Of a stretch of 64,000 nt of DNA, positions 44,504-54,715 are shown piece after piece. Source of the DNA: Dyadobacter sp. CY323. GTDB taxonomy: Bacteria; Bacteroidota; Bacteroidia; Cytophagales; Spirosomataceae. Both the position numbers and the translations under genes were made by a program. The stretch's first letter is position 1. Every line of letters starts with the position of its first letter. Location: contig NZ_JAJUXH010000002.1 of the NCBI RefSeq assembly GCF_021390245.1, forward strand, positions 310,001-374,000. Reading direction: 5' to 3'. The notes beneath the pieces are model-generated. The model saw only the letters and a list, made by a program, of their open reading frames with translations, searched no databases and was not told the DNA's origin.

Positions 44504-45301
44504 TTACTTTACTTCAACCATAAGGCTGGTGTTGGCCGTCACTTTCTCTATATAATCGAATGTTGTCAGAATTTCCGGTCTACCTTTTCTCACCACAACC
44601 GTATGCTCAAAATGAGCAGAATATTTTCTGTCACTGGTTCTGATGGTCCAACCATCTCTCTCCTGCATTACAGACTTAGAACCCAAATTTATCATTGGCT
44701 CAATTGCCAAAACCATTCCTTCACGCAACCTAATTCCCTTACCTCTTTTACCATAATTCGGAACTTCTGGCCCTTCATGCAAATCTTTCCCGACACCATG
44801 TCCAACCAACTCCCTCACTACAGTATAACCTCTCTCCTCTACAAAACTTTGAATTGAATGCCCAATATCACCAATCCTTTGGCCATCAATTGCCTGGTCT
44901 ATACCCTTGTAAAGAGACTTTTTAGTAGCAGAAAGCAAATCCATTACCTCAGCAGAGACTTCTCCTACAGGATAAGTATAGGCACTATCACTATGAAATC
45001 CATTTAACTTAACCCCACAATCAATTGAGACAATATCACCATCTTTCAATACATATCCCCCTGGAATGCCATGTACAACTACCTCATTAACTGATATACA
45101 AAGTGACGCGGGAAACTTATTAAACCCCTTAAAAGACGGTATTCCACCAAAATCTCTTATATATTCTTCTGCAACAATGTCAAGCTTTTTAGTCGTAATA
45201 CCAGGTTTAACCCAAGTAGCTACTTCTCCATGAGCTTTGCCGAGAACCTGTGCACTGTCTTTAATGAGGCTTATTTCCTCTTCTGTCTTGAGGTATATCA
45301 T
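44504..45301 (-). CDS. map: methionine aminopeptidase type I
   Basis: The 265-residue enzyme has the pita-bread fold metal ligands: Asp in VSIDCG, Asp in GFHSDSAYTY, His in GHGVGKDLHEGP, Glu in LAIEPM, and Glu in HFEHTVVV. It removes the starting methionine from nascent proteins. The gene follows secY directly (6 nt); adk, often found between them, is absent. Confidence 0.97.
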   Translation of the reverse strand: MIYLKTEEEISLIKDSAQVLGKAHGEVATWVKPGITTKKLDIVAEEYIRDFGGIPSFKGFNKFPASLCISVNEVVVHGIPGGYVLKDGDIVSIDCGVKLNGFHSDSAYTYPVGEVSAEVMDLLSATKKSLYKGIDQAIDGQRIGDIGHSIQSFVEERGYTVVRELVGHGVGKDLHEGPEVPNYGKRGKGIRLREGMVLAIEPMINLGSKSVMQERDGWTIRTSDRKYSAHFEHTVVVRKGRPEILTTFDYIEKVTANTSLMVEVK

Positions 45302-45307
45302 CTTTAA

Positions 45308-46621
45308 TCAGATAGCAACGCTCTCTGTTCTTCCTTTAACACGACCAGATTTCATCAACCCTTCATACCTTCTCATAAGCAGATAGCTCTCAACTTGTTG
45401 CAACGTGTCAAGAACAACGCCAACCATAATCAACAAAGACGTTCCACCAAAAAAGTGGGCAAAATCCGTTGATACACCTAGTAAACTCGCAAACGCTGGT
45501 AGAGTGGCAACAACAGCAAGCATCAGAGAACCTGGAAAAGTGATTCTATCTAATACAGAACTAATATATTCTGACGTTTGCTGACCCGGCTTAACTCCCG
45601 GAATAAAGCCACCTCCTCTTTTCATATCATCAGCAATCTGTTGTGGATTTACTGAAATGGCGGTATAGAAAAAGGTGAAGACAATGATAAGCACCGCGAA
45701 CAACAAGTTATATTGCCAGGTAGTATAATTCGCAAATATCGTCGCTACATTACTCGCAAAATCGCTTTTCTCTGCAAAATAAGATGCACCAAGTGACGGA
45801 ATAAACATCAAAGCCTGAGCGAAAATGATTGGCATTACGCCAGCAGCATTCAACTTTAAAGGCAAATACTGACGTTGCCCACCCATCACCCTAGTACCTA
45901 CTACTTGCTTTGCATACTGGATAGGAATTCTTCTGACTGCCTGCGTTAACATTACTGCCCCCATTATAACAAAATACAGAGCAACAATCTCTAGGACGAA
46001 CAACAAAATTCCTCCACTACCTCTTGAAACAAACTCCTTATAAATAGCACCAGGAAATCTTGAAACAATACCAATCATTATAAGCATTGAAATTCCATTT
46101 CCGATTCCCTTGTCTGTTATTCTCTCACCCAACCACATACAAAACATAGTTCCAGCCGTAAGAACAAAAACAGACGAAATGGAGAATAAACTTCTGGTAA
46201 CTAACAAGGCTTCATCTGGTACAGTCGTGTTTAAATATGCTGTACCCTGGACTAATGTGACAACTATTGTAAGAACCCTCGTAATCTGGTTTAATTTTTT
46301 ACGACCTGATTCTCCCTCTTTTTGCATTTTCTGAAAGTAAGGCAGAGCCATTGTCAGAAGCTGAATCGCAATCGAAGCTGAGATGTAAGGCATTATCCCC
46401 AATGCAAAAATTGAAGCCTTACTAAAAGCTCCTCCCAAAAAGGTATCCAGCAGTCCTAATAGACCTTGGGAAGACACATTCATTTGATCGGGTTCAACAC
46501 CCGGCAAAGCCACGTAAGACCCCAAACGGAATATTGTTATAAACAAAAGAGTGTTGAGAATACGTGTTCTCAACTCCTCAATTGCAAATATGTGTTTTAT
46601 CGTCTCTAAGAATCGTTTCAT
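45308..46621 (-). CDS. secY: preprotein translocase subunit SecY
   Basis: The 437-residue protein has ten predicted membrane segments, the plug region after GSYVALPGV, the cytoplasmic loop with QTSEYISSVLDRI, and the C-terminal end LLMRRYEGLMKSGRVKGR. It is the channel of the Sec translocon in the inner membrane. Position between rplO and map is conserved. Confidence 0.98.
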   Translation of the reverse strand: MKRFLETIKHIFAIEELRTRILNTLLFITIFRLGSYVALPGVEPDQMNVSSQGLLGLLDTFLGGAFSKASIFALGIMPYISASIAIQLLTMALPYFQKMQKEGESGRKKLNQITRVLTIVVTLVQGTAYLNTTVPDEALLVTRSLFSISSVFVLTAGTMFCMWLGERITDKGIGNGISMLIMIGIVSRFPGAIYKEFVSRGSGGILLFVLEIVALYFVIMGAVMLTQAVRRIPIQYAKQVVGTRVMGGQRQYLPLKLNAAGVMPIIFAQALMFIPSLGASYFAEKSDFASNVATIFANYTTWQYNLLFAVLIIVFTFFYTAISVNPQQIADDMKRGGGFIPGVKPGQQTSEYISSVLDRITFPGSLMLAVVATLPAFASLLGVSTDFAHFFGGTSLLIMVGVVLDTLQQVESYLLMRRYEGLMKSGRVKGRTESVAI

Positions 46622-46667
46622 TATGTGGGCTTACATTAACCAGTCGAGCAATTGGTGACTAGTAAAT

Positions 46668-47114
46668 TTATAACTTAACCGCTTTACCACCGACCTTTTC
46701 AATCGATTCAGCCGCAGCCGCTGAAAATCCATGAGCATGAATTTCGATAGCAACTGAAATATCACCTCGGTTAAGAATCTTCACAAGGTCATTTTTTGCG
46801 CACAAACCGTGTTCGCTTATCATCTGTAATGTTATAACCTTCTCACCAATCTTTTCTGAAAGAGACTGAATGTCATCAAGGTTAAGTGCTTTATACTCAA
46901 CTCTGTTAATATTGTTAAAGCCGAATTTTGGCAACCTTCTTTGAAGTGGCATCTGCCCTCCTTCAAAACCTGGTTTACGACTATATCCAGAACGTGATTG
47001 AGCACCTTTGTGACCACGAGCAGATGTTCCTCCCCTTCCAGAGCCCTGACCTCGTCCAACCCGCTTTCCCACTTTAACAGAGCCAGCAGCTGGTTTTAAT
47101 GAACTAAGATTCAT
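46668..47114 (-). CDS. rplO: 50S ribosomal protein L15
   Basis: The 148-residue protein has the Gly/Arg-rich N-terminus (GKRVGRGQGSGRGGTSARGHKGAQSR is its hallmark, split here for brevity as RVGRGQGSGRGG and GHKGAQSR) and PLQRRLPKFGF. It binds 23S rRNA late in 50S assembly. Confidence 0.97.
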   Translation of the reverse strand: MNLSSLKPAAGSVKVGKRVGRGQGSGRGGTSARGHKGAQSRSGYSRKPGFEGGQMPLQRRLPKFGFNNINRVEYKALNLDDIQSLSEKIGEKVITLQMISEHGLCAKNDLVKILNRGDISVAIEIHAHGFSAAAAESIEKVGGKAVKL

Positions 47115-47127
47115 ACTATTGTATCTA

Positions 47128-47307
47128 TTAAATTTCTTCGATTCTAACCAAATGACTCACCTTGCGGATCATGCCCGCAATAGCGTCACTATTTTCCTTT
47201 TCAACTGACCTGTTAATCTTACCCAGACCCAGCGCTTTAATAGTAAGCTTTTGTCTTTCTGGACGATCAATTGTGCTCTTAACTTGTGTAATACGTACTT
47301 TTGACAT
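47128..47307 (-). CDS. rpmD: 50S ribosomal protein L30
   Basis: A 59-residue gene between rplO and rpsE. It starts at the ATG complementary to 47305..47307 (MSKVRITQVKSTIDRPERQK), contains LTIKALGLGKINRSVEK and ends VSHLVRIEEI. Length and sequence match bacterial L30. Confidence 0.96.
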   Translation of the reverse strand: MSKVRITQVKSTIDRPERQKLTIKALGLGKINRSVEKENSDAIAGMIRKVSHLVRIEEI

Positions 47308-47339
47308 GATTACTTTCGGATAAAAATAAGCCGACAGGC

Positions 47340-47855
47340 TTACCCATTGAAAACTTTTTCGAGTTTAACTCCCCGCTGAAAGGCAACCTGATGTGGAGCT
47401 CTCATCTTCAAAAGAGCATCAATAGTAGCCTTAATTACGTTGTGAGGATTGGAAGATCCTTTAGACTTCGCTAATACGTCCCTAATTCCAGCACTTTCTA
47501 AAACGGCACGCATTGGCCCCCCAGCAAGTACACCCGTTCCAGGAGCAGCTGGTTTAATCAAAACGAATCCACCACTAAACTTGCCCTCCATTTGATGAGG
47601 AACCGTATGTTTCAGCATTGGAATCTGAATAAGGTTCTTTTTTGCATCATCAATGCCTTTTGCAATTGCGTCAGTAACCTCATTGGCTTTTCCTAGGCCA
47701 TACCCAACCACCCCATTTCCGTCACCGACAACAACAATAGCAGAGAAACTAAAACGGCGACCACCTTTTACAACTTTCGCTACCCGATTGATTGCAACAA
47801 CGCGCTCTTTCAAGTCTGATTCATTGACCTTTGAAGGTCTTGTATTTGTAGACAT
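47340..47855 (-). CDS. rpsE: 30S ribosomal protein S5
   Basis: The 171-residue protein has the double-stranded-RNA-binding part ([40 protein letters not shown]) and the C-terminal domain ([26 protein letters not shown]). S5 affects decoding accuracy. It follows rplR by 14 nt. Confidence 0.97.
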   Translation of the reverse strand: MSTNTRPSKVNESDLKERVVAINRVAKVVKGGRRFSFSAIVVVGDGNGVVGYGLGKANEVTDAIAKGIDDAKKNLIQIPMLKHTVPHQMEGKFSGGFVLIKPAAPGTGVLAGGPMRAVLESAGIRDVLAKSKGSSNPHNVIKATIDALLKMRAPHQVAFQRGVKLEKVFNG

Positions 47856-47869
47856 AGTCTTTGATATAC

Positions 47870-48223
47870 TTAGAATTTCAGGCCACCCTCACGAGCTCCT
47901 TCGGCCAATGCTTTTACTTTACCATGATATAAATATCCATTCCGATCAAAAACCACCGCTTGGATACCCGCTTCCTGCGCCTTTTCAGCAATCTTCTTTC
48001 CAACTTGAAGAGCTGCTTCCACATTCGAATTTTCCTTTCTTCCACCTAAATCCACAGATGATGCACTGGCTAATGTTACACCACTAATATCATCTATAAT
48101 TTGTGCGTAAATACTTGTATTCGAACGAAAAACTGATAGTCTTGGACGCTCGGTACTACCCTTCACCCGCTTACGAATATGAAGTTTAAGGCGTTGTCTT
48201 CTGTCTGCTTTTGCGTTAGCCAT
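47870..48223 (-). CDS. rplR: 50S ribosomal protein L18
   Basis: The 117-residue protein binds 5S rRNA. Its start ([20 protein letters not shown]), [17 protein letters not shown] and the end [23 protein letters not shown] are typical. Confidence 0.97.
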   Translation of the reverse strand: MANAKADRRQRLKLHIRKRVKGSTERPRLSVFRSNTSIYAQIIDDISGVTLASASSVDLGGRKENSNVEAALQVGKKIAEKAQEAGIQAVVFDRNGYLYHGKVKALAEGAREGGLKF

Positions 48224-48273
48224 TTTAAATCTTATCTAACTTTATTAATAATCTTATACAACGTGGTTGAGGA

Positions 48274-48831
48274 TTACTTCTTAGAAGCAGATTTACCTGC
48301 CTTACGACGAACTACCTCGCCGACGAACCGTATACCTTTACCTTTATATGGTTCCACTTGACGTAGCGATTTAATCTTCGCAGCAACAGAACCTATTAAT
48401 TCCTTATCAATACCTTCCAAAATAACTTTAGGATTTTGACCTTTCTCAGAAGTTGTTGTTAACTTAATCTCTTCTGGAATGGCCATGAAAATATTGTGCG
48501 AATAGCCTAGCTGTAATTCAAGCACATTATTAGCTGCGCTCGCTTTATAACCTACTCCAATAATCTCCAACTCCTTTTTATATCCTGTTCCAACTCCTAT
48601 AACCATATTGTTTATGAGAGACCGGTACAAACCATGCAGTGCCTTATGACGTTTCTGCTCAGTAGGCCTCTTAACCTTCAATTCACTGCCTTCAACCTCT
48701 ACAATAATATCTGTATCAACAGCTTGATAGAGAGTTCCTTTTGGCCCTTTGACCGAGACAACATTATCCTCTGCAATCGAAACAGAAACATCTGCTGGCA
48801 AAACGATAATTTTATTTCCTATTCGTGACAT
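48274..48831 (-). CDS. rplF: 50S ribosomal protein L6
   Basis: The 185-residue two-domain protein shows MSRIGNKIIVLPADVSV, VSVKGPKGTL, HGLYRSLINNMVIGV and the C-terminal VEPYKGKGIRFVGEVVRRKAGK. It sits near the GTPase centre of the 50S subunit. Confidence 0.97.
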   Translation of the reverse strand: MSRIGNKIIVLPADVSVSIAEDNVVSVKGPKGTLYQAVDTDIIVEVEGSELKVKRPTEQKRHKALHGLYRSLINNMVIGVGTGYKKELEIIGVGYKASAANNVLELQLGYSHNIFMAIPEEIKLTTTSEKGQNPKVILEGIDKELIGSVAAKIKSLRQVEPYKGKGIRFVGEVVRRKAGKSASKK

Positions 48832-48852
48832 TTCCTGAATAACTTTAAAATA

Positions 48853-49251
48853 TTAATACACGAAACATAACACCTCACCACCAACATTAAGTGTTTTAGC
48901 TTCTTTATCAGTCATTACTCCCTTAGAAGTAGAAATAATTACTGTTCCTAAACCGCCTAAAACTCGTGGTAATGTTGATGAACCTGAATATTTCCGCAGT
49001 CCAGGCTTACTAACCCTCTCCAATTTGACAATTGCAGATTGCTTTGTCACAGGATTATATTTCAAAGCGATTTTAATAGTTCCTTGTGGGCCTATTTCAT
49101 CAAATTTATAACTTTGAATATACCCTTTATCAAAAAGTACTTTTGTAATTTCTTTTTTTATGTTGGATGCAGGTATCTCAACAACCCTGTGCTTCGCCTT
49201 GATGGCGTTTCTGAGTCTCGTCAGATAGTCTGCTATGGGATCCGTTAACAT
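48853..49251 (-). CDS. rpsH: 30S ribosomal protein S8
   Basis: I use the ATG at 49251 (MLTDPIADYLTRLRNAIKA), giving 132 residues, the family length. A longer open frame starting at 49365 would overlap rpsN and add 38 residues not found in S8. The end GEVLCFVY is typical. S8 binds the centre of 16S rRNA. Confidence 0.96.
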   Translation of the reverse strand: MLTDPIADYLTRLRNAIKAKHRVVEIPASNIKKEITKVLFDKGYIQSYKFDEIGPQGTIKIALKYNPVTKQSAIVKLERVSKPGLRKYSGSSTLPRVLGGLGTVIISTSKGVMTDKEAKTLNVGGEVLCFVY

Positions 49252-49327
49252 TTTTGTGCCTAGTTTAAACACCCCTTTCAAATGGGAGTGCAAAGTTAAG
49301 TAATTGAAATCAGAATTGAAAGTATTC

Positions 49328-49597
49328 CTACCAACTTGATTTTGTAACTCCTGGAATCTTTCCATCAGAAGCCATATCTCGGAAAAGAACTCTCGAAATT
49401 CCGAATTTCCGCATATACCCGCGGGGTCTCCCCGTGATCTTACACCTATTATGAAGACGAACAGGAGAAGAATTGCGTGGTAATTTGTCTAAACCAACCC
49501 AGTCTTCGGCAGCTTTCAACTTCTTACGCTTTTCAGCATATTTAGTCACCAATTCTTGCCTTTTTCTCTCTCTTGCTTTAACTGATTCTTTTGCCAT
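49328..49597 (-). CDS. rpsN: 30S ribosomal protein S14, zinc-free form
   Basis: The 89-residue protein ([55 protein letters not shown]) is the longer type without the CxxC pairs of the short zinc form. This matches the zinc-free L36 in the same cluster. Confidence 0.96.
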   Translation of the reverse strand: MAKESVKARERKRQELVTKYAEKRKKLKAAEDWVGLDKLPRNSSPVRLHNRCKITGRPRGYMRKFGISRVLFRDMASDGKIPGVTKSSW

Positions 49598-49625
49598 TGT
49601 TGGTAAATAATCTTAAGTAATGTCC

Positions 49626-50180
49626 TTATTTATTCGCGTTGGTGAAAGGCATCCCCAAAGCTTTTAGCAGTTCATAACTTTCTTCATCCGAATTGGTAGA
49701 AGTTACAAACGTAATATCCATCCCAGTAATCTTGTTCACCTTCTCAATACTAATTTCTGGAAATATGATCTGCTCCTTTACACCAAAAGTATAATTCCCA
49801 CGCCCGTCAAAGCCCTTATCGCTAATTCCCTTGAAATCCCTTACACGAGGCATGGCAATAGAAGTAAGCCGATCCAAGAATTCATACATCTTATCACCAC
49901 GTAATGTTACTTTTGCGCCGATCGGCATATTCTCACGTAACTTGAAATTAGAAACCGCTTTCTTAGAAATCGTTGCGATTGCTTTTTGACCAGTGATCAA
50001 CCCTAATTCTTCAACACCGGTATCAACCAATTTCTTATCTGAAACCGCAGCACCGATTCCTTTATTGATAACAATCTTTGTTAACCGAGGAACCTGCATG
50101 CTAGACTTGTATTGAAACTTTCCTTTTAACTGCGAAACAACTTCGCTCAGATACTTTTGCTTTAATCTTGGCTGTGCCAT
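49626..50180 (-). CDS. rplE: 50S ribosomal protein L5
   Basis: The 184-residue 5S rRNA-binding protein has [49 protein letters not shown] and the C-terminal [20 protein letters not shown]. Typical order rplX-rplE-rpsN. Confidence 0.97.
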   Translation of the reverse strand: MAQPRLKQKYLSEVVSQLKGKFQYKSSMQVPRLTKIVINKGIGAAVSDKKLVDTGVEELGLITGQKAIATISKKAVSNFKLRENMPIGAKVTLRGDKMYEFLDRLTSIAMPRVRDFKGISDKGFDGRGNYTFGVKEQIIFPEISIEKVNKITGMDITFVTSTNSDEESYELLKALGMPFTNANK

Positions 50181-50237
50181 TTTTTCTATGATTATGTGGA
50201 TTACCGACCCACTTATTAGTCTATATTAACCGATAGA

Positions 50238-50579
50238 TTATAAGAACTCTCCTGTCTTTTTAGAAAAACGCTGTAACTTACCTTTATCATTAGCTTTACG
50301 CCCTGTCCTGGTTGCTTCACCCGTCTTAGGGTCAACAACCATAAGGTTGCTTATATGAATTGCTCCTTCGAGTTTTTCGATGCTACCTTGTGGGTTTTGA
50401 GCATTTGGTTTAACATGCTTCGTGATCATGTTTACGCCTTCTACTGTTGCTCTTAATTTCTCAACAAGCACTTTTTTAATTACTCCCGACTCACCCTTTG
50501 CGTTACCAGAAATAACTTTTACCATATCGCCTTTGCGCAAATGCAACTTAGATGGCGCCTTCTTATGTTTAACTTCCAT
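50238..50579 (-). CDS. rplX: 50S ribosomal protein L24
   Basis: The 113-residue protein begins with a KOW motif (LRKGDMVKVISGNAKGESG) and has VEGVNMITKHVKPN and EGAIHISNLMVVD. It starts 50S assembly at the 5' end of 23S rRNA. Confidence 0.97.
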   Translation of the reverse strand: MEVKHKKAPSKLHLRKGDMVKVISGNAKGESGVIKKVLVEKLRATVEGVNMITKHVKPNAQNPQGSIEKLEGAIHISNLMVVDPKTGEATRTGRKANDKGKLQRFSKKTGEFL

Positions 50580-50625
50580 TGGTATTCTTAATTACAGTTT
50601 AAAGAAATACTTAAGCTTGAATTTC

Positions 50626-50994
50626 TTATAACACTTCCGGAGCCAAAGATACAATCTTCATAAACTGCTTTTCACGCAGTTCCCTTGCAACAGGTCCGAA
50701 AATACGAGTACCCCGTGGTTCGTCATTGTTATTTAATAAAACTGCCGCATTATCTTCAAACCTGATATAGGTACCATCTTTACGCCGTACTTCCTTTTTA
50801 GTCCGTACAACCACGGCTTTTGAAACCGTTCCCTTTTTCATATTGCTCGAAGACAGAGCCGCCTTCACCGTCACTACGATCTTATCGCCAACTGATGCAT
50901 AACGTTTCCCGGTTCCGCCTAAAACACGGATTACAAGTACTTCTTTTGCACCACTGTTATCTGCTACTGACAGTCTTGATTCTTGCTGTACCAT
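50626..50994 (-). CDS. rplN: 50S ribosomal protein L14
   Basis: The 122-residue protein ([68 protein letters not shown]) has the standard sequence and length. Its stop lies 2 nt... the rpsQ stop precedes its start by 2 nt, so they are tightly coupled. Confidence 0.97.
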   Translation of the reverse strand: MVQQESRLSVADNSGAKEVLVIRVLGGTGKRYASVGDKIVVTVKAALSSSNMKKGTVSKAVVVRTKKEVRRKDGTYIRFEDNAAVLLNNNDEPRGTRIFGPVARELREKQFMKIVSLAPEVL

Positions 50995-50996
50995 GA

Positions 50997-51260
50997 TTAC
51001 TTCGCTCTTTCAAGGATTTCTACTAGTCTCCAACGCTTATTTTTGCTCAGCGGGCGAGTTTCAGATACTCGGATTGTATCTCCAATACCAACCTGATTTA
51101 TCTCGTCATGTACCATAAGCTTGGTAGTTTTAGTCATAAACTTACCGTACTTGGCATGCTTCACCTTCCGTTCAACGGTGATCACACAGGATTTCTCCAT
51201 TTTGTTGCTCACCACTTTACCAACTCTTTCTTTGCGTAAATTTCTTTCTGTTGCCTCCAT
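50997..51260 (-). CDS. rpsQ: 30S ribosomal protein S17
   Basis: The 87-residue OB-fold protein shows [39 protein letters not shown] and [20 protein letters not shown]. It ends 2 nt before rplN begins. Confidence 0.97.
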   Translation of the reverse strand: MEATERNLRKERVGKVVSNKMEKSCVITVERKVKHAKYGKFMTKTTKLMVHDEINQVGIGDTIRVSETRPLSKNKRWRLVEILERAK

Positions 51261-51274
51261 AGTTCTAAACTGAT

Positions 51275-51469
51275 TTACTGTTGGATAGATTTAGCCGACA
51301 GCTCGGTTAAGAGTCTTGCAATTTCCTTACGTGAGGCGCGAATACGCAAAGGGTTTTCAATCGGAGAAATAGCATGAGCAAATTTCAACCGGAGTAAGCG
51401 CTCTCTCTCTTGGGCGATCTGCTCTTTAAGCTGATCTTGCGAAAGATTCTTTATTTCTTTACTAGTCAT
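51275..51469 (-). CDS. rpmC: 50S ribosomal protein L29
   Basis: The 64-residue helical protein ([51 protein letters not shown]) lies between rplP and rpsQ as usual. L29 is at the tunnel exit beside L23. Confidence 0.96.
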   Translation of the reverse strand: MTSKEIKNLSQDQLKEQIAQERERLLRLKFAHAISPIENPLRIRASRKEIARLLTELSAKSIQQ

Positions 51470-51511
51470 TGCTTTAAATAATTAGTGTTCTTAATACATT
51501 CGGGGTTAGCC

Positions 51512-51937
51512 CTATTCCTGGTAATCCCGACGCACCACGAACTTGGTTTTAATTGGCAACTTCTGTGCAGCCAAACGCAATGCTTCATTGGCGGTATCCA
51601 GTGCAACACCTGTTGCTTCAAATATGATCGTTCCAGGCTTTACGGGAGCAACCCAATACTCAGGGGCACCTTTACCTTTACCCATACGAACCTCTGCAGG
51701 TTTCTTGGTAATAGGCTTGTCCGGAAAAACACGGATCCAAACCTGGCCCTCGCGCTTCATAGCACGTGTTACAGAGATACGAGCTGCTTCAATTTGGCGT
51801 GCCGTCAACCAACCTGGTTCGAGCGCCTTAATGGCAAACGACCCAAAAGCGATTTCATGTCCACGAGTAGCCAAACCGTTATATGAACCTTTTCCCTTTT
51901 GCTGCTTGCGAAATTTTGTTCTTTTCGGCTGTAACAT
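51512..51937 (-). CDS. rplP: 50S ribosomal protein L16
   Basis: The 141-residue protein ([74 protein letters not shown]) has the standard sequence. It contacts tRNA at the A site of the 50S. Confidence 0.97.
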   Translation of the reverse strand: MLQPKRTKFRKQQKGKGSYNGLATRGHEIAFGSFAIKALEPGWLTARQIEAARISVTRAMKREGQVWIRVFPDKPITKKPAEVRMGKGKGAPEYWVAPVKPGTIIFEATGVALDTANEALRLAAQKLPIKTKFVVRRDYQE

Positions 51938-51980
51938 GATTCTAATCTATTGAACCGGCATCATCACCGGAAATGTCTGA

Positions 51981-52814
51981 TTACTTCTTCTTATTCTTAT
52001 TTCTTTTGCGACGATCCGCTTCGCTTCCACCACCAGCACCTTCGCTACGTGGAGCTCCATCGTTCCCTCTACCGCCTCTGCGATCTCCTCGTCCGCCTCT
52101 GTCATTTCCACCCCGGTCGTTTCCGGAAGAAGCACTTCTATCAGCTCTGTCAGAAGCAGCAGTTGCCGCGCTGGGCGTCAAATCACGCTTCCCATACAAC
52201 TCCCCTTTAAAGATCCATACCTTAATACCAATCTTTCCGTAAATTGTCTGAGCTTCTGAAATAGCATAATCGATATCTGCTCTTAATGTATGCAGAGGAA
52301 TTCGCCCTTCCTTATACTCTTCAGTACGAGCCATTTCAGCACCACCAAGACGCCCCGCCAAACGAATTTTAATCCCCTGGGTTCCTACCCGCATAGCCGA
52401 AGCGATTGACTGCTTCATAGCTCTCCGGTAAGAAATACGAGCTTGCAATTGCTGAGCGATTGCCTCACCTACTAGTTTAGCATCAATTTCAGGACGTTTA
52501 ATTTCGTAGATGTTAATTTGAACATCCTTTCCTGTAATTTTCTTTAACTCTTCTTTAATCTTATCAACTTCGCTACCACCTTTACCAATAACGATTCCCG
52601 GGCGAGCGGTATGAATAGTTAATGTAATGCGTTTTAAAGTACGTTCGATAACCACTTTAGATATCGATCCTTTCGGGATACGAGCCTTAATGTAATTACG
52701 GATTTTCTCGTCCTCCACTAACTTGTCAGAAAAGTCCTTTCCTCCATACCAACTTGACTCCCAACCTCTAACAATTCCTAGTCTCAGACCTATAGGATTA
52801 ACCTTTTGTCCCAT
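51981..52814 (-). CDS. rpsC: 30S ribosomal protein S3 with Gly/Arg/Asp-rich tail
   Basis: Residues 1-215 are a usual S3: [20 protein letters not shown], a KH domain with the GxxG loop in [13 protein letters not shown], and the C-terminal domain ([20 protein letters not shown]). Bacterial S3 is usually near 210-240 residues. Here about 60 more residues follow, low-complexity and rich in Gly, Arg, Asp and Ser ([19 protein letters not shown]), ending in a Lys/Arg/Asn cluster. S3 lies at the mRNA entry site, so the tail may touch mRNA or other partners; that is inference. Confidence 0.97.
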   Translation of the reverse strand: MGQKVNPIGLRLGIVRGWESSWYGGKDFSDKLVEDEKIRNYIKARIPKGSISKVVIERTLKRITLTIHTARPGIVIGKGGSEVDKIKEELKKITGKDVQINIYEIKRPEIDAKLVGEAIAQQLQARISYRRAMKQSIASAMRVGTQGIKIRLAGRLGGAEMARTEEYKEGRIPLHTLRADIDYAISEAQTIYGKIGIKVWIFKGELYGKRDLTPSAATAASDRADRSASSGNDRGGNDRGGRGDRRGGRGNDGAPRSEGAGGGSEADRRKRNKNKKK

Positions 52815-52832
52815 TCGATATAGATCGTTTAC

Positions 52833-53222
52833 TTATGATTCGGTGATTACTGATTCCTTATCTGCACCCAACGTAGAAACCGATGCATCGTCAATCACAA
52901 TTGTAATATGATTAGATCGTTTACGAATTCTATGTGCTCTTCCCTGCGGAGCAGGGCGTAAACGCTTCAACATGCGCCCACCGTCTATAAATACGGTTTT
53001 GACAATAAGATCAGCGTCTTCCAATTTTGCGTCTTCATTCAATTGCTGCCAATTAGCAACCGCAGAAAGTAAAACTTTATGCAAAATCGGTGAAGATGCT
53101 CTCGGTTGAAATTTCAAAAGTGCCAACGCTTTGCTGACCTTTTGTCCGCGAATCATGTCGGCTACTAATCTCATCTTCCGAGGAGAGGTAGGCACATCTT
53201 TTAATATAGCTCTTGCTTCCAT
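52833..53222 (-). CDS. rplV: 50S ribosomal protein L22
   Basis: The 129-residue protein (LKDVPTSPRKMRLVADMIRG, KVSKALALLKF, GGRMLKRLRPAPQGRAHRIR) includes the extended hairpin that lines the exit tunnel. A short extra C-terminus follows the usual end TIVIDD. Confidence 0.97.
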   Translation of the reverse strand: MEARAILKDVPTSPRKMRLVADMIRGQKVSKALALLKFQPRASSPILHKVLLSAVANWQQLNEDAKLEDADLIVKTVFIDGGRMLKRLRPAPQGRAHRIRKRSNHITIVIDDASVSTLGADKESVITES

Positions 53223-53273
53223 GTTCTTTCAGATATAGGCTCGCCCTATTACAGACTAGCTATCGTCGACTAA

Positions 53274-53552
53274 TTATTTTCTACCTTTATCCTTTTTCGC
53301 AGTGTGCCCACGGAAGTTACGAGTAGGAGAAAACTCTCCCAGCTTGTGACCTACCATATTCTCAGTTACATATACAGGAATAAACTTATTACCATTATGT
53401 ACCGCGAATGTATGTCCGATGAAATCGGGAGATATCATTGAGCGTCGAGACCAAGTTTTGATCACTGACTTACGAGAAGCGCTGTTCATTACAGTCACCT
53501 TATTCTCAAGACGAAAATCGATATATGGTCCTTTTTTTAATGAGCGTGCCAT
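53274..53552 (-). CDS. rpsS: 30S ribosomal protein S19
   Basis: The 92-residue protein ([68 protein letters not shown]) is standard. It lies in the 30S head next to S13. Confidence 0.97.
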   Translation of the reverse strand: MARSLKKGPYIDFRLENKVTVMNSASRKSVIKTWSRRSMISPDFIGHTFAVHNGNKFIPVYVTENMVGHKLGEFSPTRNFRGHTAKKDKGRK

Positions 53553-53560
53553 TTTTACTA

Positions 53561-54385
53561 TTATTTTTTACGACGGCTTATAATCAATTTCTCAGAATGC
53601 TTGTTGCGGTCACGTGTTTTTAAACCTTTCGCAAACTGTCCGTTTCTCGAACGAGGCTGACCGCCTGACGAACGGCCTTCACCACCACCCATAGGGTGAT
53701 CAACCGGGTTCATTGCAACACCACGAACACGTGGACGACGGCCTAACCATCTTCTGCGACCTGCCTTTCCTAAGGCTACATTCATATGACTTGCATTAGA
53801 CACTGTCCCAACCGTAGCGATACAAGTTGAAAGAATCATTCGCATCTCACCAGAGGGCATCTTCAAAACTGCATATTTGGTTTCCCTGGCTACCAGCTGG
53901 GCATATGCTCCTGCACTCCTAGCAAATTGACCACCCTTTCCAGGAGTCAACTCAACGTTGTGAACGATTGTACCAATCGGCATTGCACTCAGCGGAAGCG
54001 CATTTCCCACTTCTGGGGCAACCGAATTTCCTGAAACAATAACTTGTCCTACCTTCAGTCCATTTGGAGCAATGATGTACCTCTTTTCGTTATCCTCAAA
54101 CTGTACAAGAGCTATACGCGCTGAACGATTTGGATCATATTCAATTGAAAGTACTGTGGCTGGCGCATCGAAACGATTTCTTTTGAAATCAATAATCCGA
54201 TATTTTCTTTTATGCCCACCACCAATATATCGCATGGTCATGTGCCCCTGGCTATTACGACCACCTGTTCTCTTGATGGGTTCCAGTAGACTTTTCTCAG
54301 GCTTCGCAGTAGTGATCTCCTCAAAAGTAGGAGCAGAGCGAAAACGCTGACCAGCACTTGTCGGTTTTAATTTTTTAACTGCCAT
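53561..54385 (-). CDS. rplB: 50S ribosomal protein L2
   Basis: The 274-residue protein shows [32 protein letters not shown], the C-terminal SH3-like part ([17 protein letters not shown]) and the loop [18 protein letters not shown] near the peptidyl-transferase centre. Confidence 0.98.
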   Translation of the reverse strand: MAVKKLKPTSAGQRFRSAPTFEEITTAKPEKSLLEPIKRTGGRNSQGHMTMRYIGGGHKRKYRIIDFKRNRFDAPATVLSIEYDPNRSARIALVQFEDNEKRYIIAPNGLKVGQVIVSGNSVAPEVGNALPLSAMPIGTIVHNVELTPGKGGQFARSAGAYAQLVARETKYAVLKMPSGEMRMILSTCIATVGTVSNASHMNVALGKAGRRRWLGRRPRVRGVAMNPVDHPMGGGEGRSSGGQPRSRNGQFAKGLKTRDRNKHSEKLIISRRKK

Positions 54386-54425
54386 TTGCTATTAACTCGT
54401 CAAAGATTTGAATCAATCAACTATT

Positions 54426-54713
54426 CTATGCTTCACCGTAAATATCGATGATTTCACCTTCCGCTACTGTTATAATAGCTTTCTTGATAGTTGACGTTTT
54501 TCCACTTACAAATTTCCCCCCCGAAGTCCGGGACTTGCTTTTTCCAATGCTACGCATTGTGTGAACGCTTTCTACGGTAACCCCGAACAGTTTTTCAATA
54601 GCTTTTTTTATTTCAACCTTGTTTGCAACAAGAGAAACTTCGAAAGCATATTTACCTTGACCACCCTGAGCCGTTACCTTTTCAGTAATTATCGGACGTT
54701 TCAGTACACTCAT
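54426..54713 (-). CDS. rplW: 50S ribosomal protein L23
   Basis: The 95-residue protein (VLKRPIITEKVT, KYAFEVSLVANKVEIKKAIE, LFGVTVESVHTM) lies at the tunnel exit and is a docking site for trigger factor and SRP. It starts 3 nt after the rplD stop. Confidence 0.96.
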   Translation of the reverse strand: MSVLKRPIITEKVTAQGGQGKYAFEVSLVANKVEIKKAIEKLFGVTVESVHTMRSIGKSKSRTSGGKFVSGKTSTIKKAIITVAEGEIIDIYGEA

Positions 54714-54715
54714 TG

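Noticed and set aside
46100-46340. Open frames opposite secY and the ribosomal protein genes
   Set aside because: They are reverse-strand shadows of strongly supported genes with no family features of their own.
49252-49365. Longer N-terminus for rpsH
   Set aside because: It overlaps rpsN, is absent from the S8 family, and the ATG at 49251 gives the normal length.
51950-52242. Pro/Arg/Ser-rich open frames opposite the rpsC 3' end
   Set aside because: They arise from the low-complexity Gly/Arg/Asp codons of the S3 tail and have no independent support.
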